From Rugalucina vietnamica (Eukaryota; Mollusca; Bivalvia; Lucinida; Lucinidae), in contig OZ024870.1 of NCBI GenBank assembly GCA_964017185.1, positions 24,203,621-24,267,620 of the forward strand: DNA of 64,000 bases, read 5' to 3'. Shown here one piece after another: positions 54,890 to 64,000 of the stretch (within the stretch, counting starts at the first letter, position 1; each line of letters opens with the position of its first letter). The notes under the pieces are model-generated. The model saw nothing but the letters and a program-made list of their open reading frames with translations, was not told the origin of the DNA and made no database searches. The position numbers and the translations under genes were made by a program.

Positions 54890-55760
54890 TGTATGTGAGT
54901 GTGTTTGTGGGGGGAGTGTCTAACGTCCAAGTCAACATTTTTCAGTTGTTACTGCTATGTACATGTATCATGGTTCGACAAACCTAATCATAACTTATTG
55001 TGTAGCGCCTAATCATCATTTTTAGTCACAAATGCGAGTATGCGCGTGTGTGCATACGTGCACGCATGCGTCCGTGCTCGGGCGTGCATGTGCATTGACA
55101 AGTGTAACAGACCAGGTTATTCCTTAATTTAACTTCTTACTTCTTATTTCTAATGTACATATGTTCGTGCGAGTGTACAAGTGTGAGTATGCATGGGCCC
55201 GCGCGATCATGTCTGTATGTGTTTGGCATTGGCAAATGCATGCGCAAATGCACGTGTGTGCATGCGAGCTGGCGCGCGCGTGCCATCACGCGTGCCTGCA
55301 CCCGTGCTCGGGAGGTTATTCCGTATCTCTAACTTCTAACTTCTTATTTCTAACTTTAAAGTTCTTACTTCTAACTTCCATGTTTGTATGTTGACATAGA
55401 TGCTTGAGCCTGTATATATGTTCGCGTGTGCAGACACCATACCGTCCGTCCGTACATCTGTCTATGCTTGGGTCTGTACTGCACAAGGTCGTTTCTGTAT
55501 ATGTATGTATAAATAAATGCTTATGTTCGATATATGCATCACGCATGCTCGTATGTTCGTGCGAGTGCACGAGTGTGTGCATGCGTGCATGCCCGCATGT
55601 GTGTGTGTGTGTGCGCGCGCGCGCAAATGCACATGACCATACATTCGAAAGGGCGATCGTGTGTGCGCTTGCATGCATGCATGTTTGCTTATTCATGACT
55701 GTATGTACACATGTTCGTACGAGTGTGCGTGCGTGCTTGGGCGTGCTTGCGTGTGTAAAA
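54890..55760. repeat. GT/GC-rich alternating purine-pyrimidine region
   Basis: It includes tgtgtgtgtgcgcgcgcgcg at about 55602-55623 and ggcgcgcgcgtgcc at about 55272. Two blocks each hold acttctaacttcttatttct. Several open frames here are composition artefacts. Confidence 0.75.
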
Positions 55761-55894
55761 AAAAACGTGTTTTAGAACTGCCATATCTGGAAGGCCCGTC
55801 TTGCACTTATTCAATTTCTAAAATTGGTATGTACATGCATTTCTAATCGAACCCAGACCGGACTGCACATTCTACATTCTGACCAAGTAGAGCA

Positions 55895-55975
55895 CTGTAG
55901 CACCGATAACTGTCCATCAACGATAACTGTCCACCATGGACACTTATCGTTGCAGCCGCAACGATAACTGTCCAC
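55895..55975 (+). repeat. Left 81-bp terminal inverted repeat
   Basis: It holds four alternating copies of the motif GATAACTGTCC / GGACACTTATC in both orientations. It is identical to the inverse of 61952-62032. Confidence 0.95.
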
Positions 55976-56079
55976 AAGCTAAATGGACAGTTATCGTTGA
56001 GAATGTAGGTTTATAATTTACTTTCAACGATATCTGTCCATTTTCGTAGAACACCACGATATTTGCTCAATGATGTTAA

Positions 56080-56960
56080 ACCGTTTCGGTTAGTGCATAC
56101 CTTGACAACCACTTACCGAAAATCATTCATACTTGGGCCATAGGCACCCTGTATGCCAGGCTTTCATTCCAAGGCAATGAATCCCGGGGTGGGGCTTGAG
56201 GTTAATATACAGACCACCATAAAATGGCTTTTCTGAGGTCTAATTTTGCAGGTGTCTATGACGGTCTTGACAGCATAAATACTTTGATCATATCATACGT
56301 ACCCTTCTAGAAGTCCAGATCTTGGCAACTGCTTATCAGAGAAGATTTAAACTTGGACCATAGGTACCCTGTTAGGCTGGCTTTCATTCTATGACATCAC
56401 ACCCATATGTCTATGCCCGGGGGTGGGACTAGAGGTTAAAATCTAGAACACCTTCTGTTCTGTGGTATAGTTTTCTAGAAGTCTAGATCTTGGCAATAAC
56501 TTATCAGAGAGGATTTAAACTTGGACCATAGATAACCCGTAGGGTTGGTTGCCTTTCATTCGAGGCTCCTAGGTCCATGGCGGGGGGTGGGGCAAGAGGT
56601 TAAAATCTAGAACATTTTCAAAATTTGGCTGTTTTGCGATATAATTTTTATAGAAGTCATTTTCTTGACAACCACTTACCAGAAAGCATTCATACTTGTA
56701 CCACATCTATCCTGTAGGGTTGGTGCATTGGGCTCCTGTGTTCATGCTAGGGGTGGAGTTAGAGGTTAAATCTAAAACACTTTCATAAATTAGCCAAAAT
56801 TTACATTTTAATTCATATCTTGATAGCTGTAGATCAGAAAGCATTCATACTTGGGCCATTGGTGCACTGTCAACTTAGCTTTTATTACGTGACATCCGAC
56901 ACCAGGGTCCATGCCAGGGGTGGGGCTAGAGGTTGAAAACTAGAACAGCTTAAAATGTTT
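56080..56960 (+). repeat. S1 degenerate tandem array, about five units of 160-220 bp
   Basis: Each unit has ttggaccataggtaccctgt, then ggggtggggctagaggtt and aaatctagaac. Related arrays lie at 42260-42960 and, inverted, at 60830-61660. Confidence 0.8.
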
Positions 56961-58500
56961 TTTTTTTTTTTTTCTTTTACACCTTGACACCCAGTTGGTA
57001 TAAGAACATACTTCTTTCGGATAATAAGTATGTATGACCAGACCCTTAACCCAAAAGTAGTCATAGGTCACAATGACCTAATTTCATGGTCCAGTGATTT
57101 TGTCTTATATCTTGACACTCAGTTAGTATAGGAACATGCTTCTTTCAGATAATGAGTAAGTATGAATAGAATTTTGACCTGAAAGTAGTCATAGGTCACA
57201 GTGACCAAATCTCATGGTCCACTGATTTTGTCTTATATCTTGACACTTAGTTGGTATTTGAACATGCTTCCTTCAGATAATGAGTGAGTATGACCAGACC
57301 TTTGACCTAAAAATAGTCATAGGTCACAGTGACCTAATTTCATGGTCCAGTGATTTTGCCTTATTTTTTGACACTCGGTTGGTATAGGAACATGCTTCTC
57401 ATAGATTATGAGTGAGTATGACCAGATATTTGACCTGAAAGTTGTCATAGGTCACTGCGACCTAATTGTCTTATATCTTGACACTTAGTTGGTATTTGAA
57501 CATGCCTCCTTCAGATAATGAGTGAGTATGACCAGACCTTTGACCCAAAAGTAGTCATAGGCCACAGTGACCTTATTTCATGGTTCAGTGATTTTTCCTT
57601 ATTTTTTGACACTCGGTTGGTATAGGAACATGCTTCTCATAGATAATGAGTATGACCAGATATTTGACCTGAAAGTTGTCATAGGTCACTGCGACCTAAT
57701 TTCATGGTCCAGTGATTTTGTAATATATCTTGACACTCTGTTGGTACAGGAACATGCTTCTTTCAGAAAATGAGTACGTAGGTCCAGACCTTTGACACAA
57801 AAGTTGTCATAGGTCACAGTGACCAAATCTCATGGTCCGCTGATTTTGTCTTATATCTTGACACTTAGTTGGTTTTTGAACATGCTTCCTTCAGATAATG
57901 AGTGAGTATGACTAGACCTTTGACCTAAAAGTAGTCATAGGTCACAGTGACCTAATTTCATGGTCCAGTGATTTTGTCTTATATCTTGACTCTCAGTTGG
58001 TAAAGGAACATGCTTCTTTTAGATAATAAGTAAGTATAACCAGACCTTTGACCCAAAAGTAGTCATAGGTCACAATAACATAATTTCATGGCCCAGTGAT
58101 TTTGTCTTATATCTTAAAACCCAGTTGGTATATGAAAATGCTTCCTTCAGATAATGAACGAGTATGACCAGGCCTTTCACCTTAAAGTAGTCATAGGTCA
58201 CGGTGACCTAACTTCATGGTCCAGTAATTTTGCTTTATAGCTTGACACTCAGTTGGTATGTAAGCATGCTTCTTTCAGATGAGTGAGTACGACCAGACAT
58301 TTGACCCAAAAGCAGTCAAGGGACTTTGTGACCTAATTTCATGGTCCATTGATTTTGCCTTATATCTTGATGCTCAGTTTGTATATGAACAGGCTTTTCT
58401 CATATAATTTGTGAGTATGACCAGCCTTTTGACCAGAAAATAATCATTGGTCACTGAGATCAAATTTCATGGTTTAGTGATTTTGCCTTGTATCTTCTAC
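56960..58500 (+). repeat. S2 minisatellite, about twelve units of about 125 bp
   Basis: The unit runs cttgacactcagttggtata, catgcttctttcagataatg, gagtatgaccagacctttga, agtagtcataggtcacagtg, cctaatttcatggtccagtg. Units differ by scattered substitutions. An inverted partial copy lies at 60590-60830. Confidence 0.88.
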
Positions 58501-59450
58501 AGCAAGAGATGTGTGATCAAGATTTTACATGGTTATGGGTCGATAGCACCGAATTTTTGACTTCAAAATAGTTATAGCTATATTTCATAGTAAAATGAAT
58601 TTGCCTTATATCATCATGGCCTTGGGATGTCTGTGTGGTGAGTTAGAGTTGGCTCCAGTTTGACAGAACCAAATGCAGTCGAGCTACGCTGTCATGCGAC
58701 AGCTCTTATTATTTTTAATAGGATTGCGTTTAGAGATCTGAAAAACATACATATCGTTTATGAATATCATTTTTCGTATACGAACTAACGGACACACTGC
58801 ATAAAATGGGCTTGGACTGTATTCGTTTGACCCTAAATGACGTTTGAATCGGGAAATACAGAATTTTCAACAGATATTTTTAATTCATTTGTTAACATGC
58901 ATGGTTATATTCATCTTTTGTGTATTTTATTAAAACTGATGCAATCTTTAACCTGTTTTATCATATCTTGTGCAGACATCCTGAAAACCTTGCTAAGGCA
59001 TGAAGTACCCTTTTGTAGTTCTTGACGGCAGGGTCATATTTACTGTGGTTGCAGTGTCCGGAGGTAGGTGGCATAGCTATCGGATGACCTGCTTTAAGGT
59101 GTTATCGTCGATGTCTGAGGACGACAGTTTTACTATGTGCACTATAAAGCATCTCACAGCTGTAAACAGACATCGACTACTTTTAAACTTTTAAAACAGA
59201 GAACCCGAGTGTTTACAGTTTCATAAAGGAAGAAATAAAATTTGATTAACATATTTTGTTGATATAATACCTACCATTGTCTCAATCTGTAAAAGGCAGA
59301 TCGAGTTTTTTGCTTATTTCTAACGTTTATTTCAATAGCATACGATACGATACAACCTATCCTATCTTCTCCACAGCAGGACATTTTATATCTGATTGCA
59401 TGCACTTCATAACAGTTTAGTGTGATCAAGTTTTCGTCCTGATCATGGGA
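58500..59450. other. Spacer of the large element, no gene seen
   Basis: About 0.95 kb with no clear repeat, except a stretch near 58675 (cagtcgagctacgctgtcat) that resembles the end of S1-type arrays. Short open frames at 58837-59194 have no recognisable motif. Confidence 0.4.
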
Positions 59451-60590
59451 ACTTTTACCTGTCGTAAACAGTTATCGTTGACAATGCAACTATAAGTGTC
59501 TGTAATGAACAGTTATTGTTGCAAACTCAACCGGGTGTGTCTATCATGTAATGTTTGAATATTTCATTTACTGATTCACACATCCAGATAGTTTAGTGTA
59601 TCACGAACAGATATTGTTTAAACTTTTTTCACTGATTTGAATGATTTCATCTATGGTGAACAGTTATCGTTGACAGTGCAACCGCTTCTGTCTGTAATGA
59701 ACAGTTATCGTTGCAAACTCAACCGGTTCTGTCTATCATGTACAATAATCTTTGAAAATTACATTTGCTGATTCACACATCCAGGACAAGGCTTTTCAGA
59801 TAGATAAGTGTATCAGGAAGAGATATTGTTTAAACATTTTCACCTTTTTGAATGATTTCATCTTTGGTGAACAGTTATCGTTGACAGTGCAACCGCTTCT
59901 GTCTGTAATGAACACTTATTGTTGCAAAACCACCCGATTCTGTCCATCATGTACAATAATCTTTGAATGTTTAATGACTGAATTAGACAGCCTCTTTTCA
60001 AATAGTTGGACGTCTCAGGTGCAGAAATTGTTTGATGTTTGGCTGTTTTGAATCATTTTACCCGTCGTGAACAATTATCGTTGACAGTGCAACCACATCT
60101 GTCTGTAATGAACAGTTATCGTTGCAAACTCAACCGGTTCTGTCTATCATGTACAATAATATTTGAAAATTGCATTTACTGATTCACACATCCAGGACAA
60201 GGCTTTTCAGATAGATAAGTGTATCAGGAAGAGATATTGTTTAAACATTTTCACCTTTTTGAATGATTTCATCTTTGGTGAACAGTTATCGTTGACAGTG
60301 CAACCGCTTCTGTCTGTAATGAACACTTATCGTTGCAAAGCCAACCGATTCTGTCCATCATGTACAATAATCTTTGAATGTTTAATGACTGAAGTAGATA
60401 GCCACTTTTCAAATAATTGAGCGTCTCAGGTGCAGTAATTGTTTGAAGTTTGGCTGTTTTGAATCATTTTACCCGTCGTGAACAGTTATCGTTGACAATG
60501 CAACCATATCTGTCTGTAATGAACAGTTATCGTTGCAAACTCAACCGGTTCTGTCTATCACCCGGTTCTGTCAACCGGTTATGTCACACT
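59450..60590 (+). repeat. Tandem array of 411-bp units rich in ACAGTTATCGTTG
   Basis: The anchor attcacacatccagg recurs at 59574, 59771 and 60182 (last interval 411 bases). Each unit carries two copies of gaacagttatcgttg followed by acagtgcaaccgcttctgtc or caaactcaaccggttctgtc. The similar 99- and 85-residue frames in adjacent units are by-products. Confidence 0.82.
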
Positions 60591-61660
60591 GACAAAAAAC
60601 TACTTTCAGGTCAAAGGTCTAGTCATACTCGCTCATTATCTGTAAGAAGCAAGTTCATATACCAACTGAGTGCCAAGATAAAAGGCAAAATCACTGGACC
60701 ATGAAATTAGGTCATTTTGACCTATGGCTACTTTTGGGTCAAAGGTCTGGTCATACTCAATCATTATCTGAAAGAAGTATGTTTTTATATCAACTGAGTT
60801 TCAAGGTATAAAAGAAAAACATTTTAGATGTTCTAGTTTTCAACCTCTAGCCCCACCCCAGGCATGGACCTTGAGTATCGGATGTCATGCAATAAAAGCT
60901 AAGTTGACAGTGCACCATTGGCCCAAGTATGAATGCTCTCTGATCAACAGCTGTCAAGATGTAGACTAAAATGTAAACTTTGGCTAATTTATGAAAGTGT
61001 TCTAGATTTTAACCTCTATCCCCATCACCAAGCATGAACCCAGGAGTCTGATGCTAGCGCATGGAAACCAACACGACAGTGTATATGTGGCCCATGTATG
61101 AATGCTTTCTGGAAAGCGGTTGTCAAGATATGGACTTCTAGAAAACTATATCGTAGTGCAGCCAATTTTTGAAGGTGTTCTAGATTTTAGCCTCTGGCCC
61201 CACCCATGGGCCCAGGGGCCGGATGTCATGGAATGAAAATCAACCCTACAGCTCCAAGTTTGAATCCTGTCTGATAAATAATTGCCAAGATCTGGACTTT
61301 TAGAAAACTATGCCACAGTACAGCCACAATCTTTGAAGGTGTTCCTGATTTTAACCTTGGGCATGGACCCATAAGACGGATGTCATGGAATGAAAGCCAC
61401 CTCTATAGGATTCCTATGGTTCAAGTTTGAATCCTCTCTGATAACTAGTTGTCAAGATCTGGACTTCTAGAAAACTATACCGCAATACAACCAATTTATA
61501 AAGGTTTCCTAGATTTTAACCTCTAACCCCACTCCCAAGCATGGACCCAGGGACCCGATGTCATGGAATGTAAGCCAACCCTACAGGGTACCTATGGGCC
61601 AAGTTTGAAATTTCTCTGATGAATAGTTGCCAAGATCTGGACTTCTAAAATATATACTGC
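60590..61660 (-). repeat. Inverted S2 and S1 arrays (right arm of the large element)
   Basis: 60590-60830 is the reverse complement of S2 (for example ctggaccatgaaattaggtc). 60830-61660 is the reverse complement of S1 (for example cctctagccccacccc). They can pair with the left arm at 56080-58500. They are followed by a gacacggacacgaacaag-type simple stretch at 61663-61710. Confidence 0.8.
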
Positions 61661-61951
61661 AGTGTGACGCGGACACGGACACGAACAAGAACGGGAACGC
61701 GTACGACCGAGGTTACTACAACAGCCCTTTGCACTTCGAGCAGTCGAGCTAAAAACCAACCGTACAGAGGGCATATGATCCAAGTTTAAATCTTGTCTGC
61801 TAACTGGTTGTCAAGATATAGACTCCTTGTGTTTTTTTGTTTCTTTTCAAAAATGGACAGTTATCGTTGACACTGCAGGTCATATCAACTACAGTAACGA
61901 TAAGTGTCCATGGTGGACAGTTATCGTTGAAAAATCAACGATAGTTGTCCA

Positions 61952-62032
61952 GTGGACAGTTATCGTTGCGGCTGCAACGATAAGTGTCCATGGTGGACAG
62001 TTATCGTTGATGGACAGTTATCGGTGCTACAG
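61952..62032 (-). repeat. Right 81-bp terminal inverted repeat
   Basis: Exact inverse of 55895-55975. Further copies of GGACAGTTATCGTTG continue inward to about 61852. Confidence 0.95.
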
Positions 62033-63040
62033 AGCACAACACATCATATGAAACCATAGCCACTGTGGAAAGGTTTGATTTCTTTCTAAGCTATGCTAAA
62101 TGTAATTATCTTGAATTACGGTGATGTGATCAGACTGCGCGATAGCGTATCAAACTGTCCACATGCATGAAACTGCAGGAGCTATACCCAAAACATAACA
62201 GTTTGTATACGTTTGATGTATTTCAATACATCATAGCTAATTTATTTCAAATCAGCACATCAGCAAACGACTGTCAAGTTTCTAAATGGTATGGTCGCAC
62301 ACGGACAAAGACACTGCATAAGCACTGACGAATGTTATCAAATACATTATTCACAATTTGCATTTGCTTAACCTGTAACAACGATCAAAAGTGGTGTACA
62401 ACAAAAAATAAGCAGTTCAGTATTTCAGCGTTTTAATATATTTCCGCTGATCAGACAGTTGCTGAATTCAGCAGAAATTTCAGCGTTTTATTCTGTCCCT
62501 GTTTGTACAAATGTGCGCGTATAAATTAGACATTTTATTCAGAATAAAATCCAAAATTGGAATAGTAAATATTTTGGAATAGTTTTCATTGCTTGTTTCT
62601 AGCATATGAAAAGTATTTTTTTGATGTCCAAATCTAATAAATAAGTAGATGTCTATTGCAACCAATTATGACACACAAATATGGTCAGTTTTATGACCCC
62701 TGAAAGTAGCCAGCTACCTGCGTCTTTTAAAGCCCCGCCCACTTTGCAACCCTTTGTACAGCGTGTGTACCTGTGTGTGAGCTCCGCCCACTTTGCAACC
62801 CCTTGTGTAGCGTTCATATGAAGCGAAATTTTGTCCATATTTACCACCCTAATAAGCTTTCAAAGGTGACATTCTATGGAAATACTGAATAAATAATGTT
62901 ATTAGCTTCATTGATGTACCCCCCCCCTGTAAATAACTAAGACAAATATATACTGAACAAAAAAAAAGAAACGCAAAATCACGTCACCTGAACTTTTTAT
63001 AATTTGCGCATTCGCCCTTTTTATGCTTTGATTGATTTTT
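62033..63040. other. Unannotated stretch between the large element and a SINE
   Basis: The only regular feature is a short repeat of ccgcccactttgcaaccc at about 62734 and 62785. No gene seen. Confidence 0.35.
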
Positions 63041-63044
63041 TTTT

Positions 63045-63283
63045 TATTCAGTTTAACGTCCCTTTCAAGATTATTTCAGCTCATATGAGACGAATCAATC
63101 AGTAGGTGGGGCGACAACGGGAGAACACCGAGAAAAACCACCCGACACACCCGCAAGCAGAACTTGGCATGTCCCACATGTGGCCAGAGCGGGGCTCGAA
63201 CCCACACCAGATGATCGAATGGTTAAGTGCGGTAATAAATATCAGCGCTCCTAACCACTCGGCCACGGGGGCCGCCTGCTTTG
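63045..63283 (-). mobile_element. SINE family G, copy 2
   Basis: On the minus strand: cgtggccgagtggttaggag, gtgggttcgagccccgct, ccacatgtgggacatgccaa, tctcatatgagctgaaataa, then gacgttaaactgaat and a run of A. It is nearly full-length. Confidence 0.85.
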
Positions 63284-63896
63284 ATTGAGACAGAGACAAT
63301 AAACACGACCAGCACACTCTCTTAGTCGGATCGCATTCGTAGCATTATCATTAATCAAGAAATAGTAGACATTTCCAACTTAATCCGATATTGATATGGG
63401 AGTTTGACATGGTAGTTCGGATAATTTTTTTGAGGGACATTGTCAAGGACAACATGTAAGCTAATAGGTGAAGACATTGTATACAAACATGTTCATGTAT
63501 ATACACGGGATCTATCGGTAAATCGCTTATTGAGGCGCCGTGCTGTCTTAGGAAATAAGATTATGGCATTTTTATGCGTCGGCGAGATCATAACAATTGT
63601 ATTCTCCCACATCTTTTCAGCGGCCCTTGGATGGTGGTCGCCCGGGGTGGGGGTGGACGCAATATATCGGGTTTGAGAACTTGTACAGATGCACACCTTC
63701 GCATGCGTCACTAGACATTTCCTACTTGCTAGCAAAATGACGATAGCGAGTTACTTTTTCGCCATTGCTTCTTCGTGTTTTACCGACAACGCATAAACGC
63801 CGGTCCTTGGAATATGTCTTGCACTAAGTTAGGACTTTTCTAGGTCCCAGTATTGTTTGAAACTTAATATTATACTCAATATCAAGGTAGAGTATG

Positions 63897-64000
63897 TACA
63901 ACAAGCAAAGATTCGTGTAAGCATATGTACATGCATATTTTTATCATTATTATCTTAGTTAACAAATCAACATGACAGTTGATTTTGTTATATATTTAAC
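63897..64000 (+). repeat. Second copy of the left-edge repeat, without the insertion
   Basis: tacaacaagcaaag...gtacatgcat joins directly to atttttatcatt, whereas 487 bases separate these at the left edge. The repeat continues beyond the window. Confidence 0.7.

Larger units (their letters stand above)
55895..62032. mobile_element. 6.14-kb non-coding element with 81-bp perfect terminal inverted repeats
   Basis: Positions 55895-55975 and 61952-62032 are exact reverse complements over 81 bases, starting CTGTAGCACCGATAACTGTC. Both TIRs consist of copies of GGACAGTTATCGTTG and its inverse. AGCA borders the outside of each end, a possible 4-bp target duplication. Inside, in order: an S1 array, an S2 minisatellite, 0.9 kb without clear repeats, a 411-bp-unit array rich in the same motif, then inverted S2 and inverted S1. 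No transposase-like frame is visible; the short frames inside are repeat products. The element class is unknown to me. Confidence 0.82.

Noticed and set aside
55161..55846. Cys/His/Val-rich frames on both strands
   Set aside because: Produced by GT/GC alternating simple sequence. Both strands are open for the same compositional reason.
56960..58500. CRISPR-like array
   Set aside because: Units are contiguous degenerate minisatellite copies without unique spacers, in a eukaryotic genome.
59752..60420. Two similar frames of 99 and 85 residues
   Set aside because: They are two units of a 411-bp tandem repeat with a high density of the TIR motif and no independent coding sign.
1..64000. Circular molecule suggested by matching window ends
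   Set aside because: The copies differ by several substitutions and a 487-bp insertion, and the gene content is nuclear with introns. A dispersed or duplicated repeat fits better.

Overview
This is a eukaryotic nuclear genome window. It is AT-rich, has sparse genes split by introns, and is crowded with short inverted-repeat transposons, tRNA-derived SINEs, LINE debris, microsatellites and degenerate minisatellites. The repeat style and a B-box/NHL-like gene without a RING point to a marine invertebrate, most likely a bivalve mollusc. That placement is inference from style. No species can be named from the sequence alone.

Three protein-coding genes are supported. (1) 20404-25674 (+): the last seven exons of a protein with two cyclic-nucleotide-binding domains. 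The first domain has an intact phosphate-binding cassette and the second a degenerate one. The 5' exons were not found. (2) 29097-26908 (-): a complete two-exon, 646-residue TRIM-like protein with two B-boxes, a coiled coil and a C-terminal propeller-like region, convergent with gene 1. (3) 33030-46698 (+): six exons of STEEP1, the STING ER exit protein. Its introns are swollen by transposons, and the short last exon was not found in the window. Gene 3 starts only about 145 bases after the 3' end of a LINE.

About 1-20 kb holds no recognisable gene. It carries dispersed repeats, a tandem triplication of a tRNA-derived unit (6.2-6.9 kb), tandem copies of a roughly 0.75-0.83 kb dispersed repeat (9.5-11.1 kb), a 2.5 kb TTAA-flanked inverted-repeat element (11.9-14.4 kb) and a recent direct duplication (16.8 and 19.4 kb). 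From 31 to 47 kb, nested transposons fill the upstream flank and introns of STEEP1.

From 47 to 64 kb there is no gene apart from the possible missing STEEP1 exon. This part holds a GGAATGTCCGC motif array (48.3-49.4 kb), a 0.7 kb direct duplication (49.7 and 51.7 kb), a hAT-like element (50.66-51.18 kb), GT/GC-rich simple sequence (54.9-55.8 kb) and a 6.14 kb element (55895-62032). The latter has 81-bp perfect terminal inverted repeats built from the word GGACAGTTATCGTTG, no transposase, and an interior of arrays that fold back on one another.

The main theme of the hunt is that several unrelated non-autonomous elements share one design: terminal inverted repeats plus many copies of a private short motif in both orientations. 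Each motif could be a transposase-binding iteron. The second theme is repeats touching gene function: a minisatellite that multiplies a splice-donor-like sequence inside gene 1, and LINE-derived DNA at the STEEP1 start.
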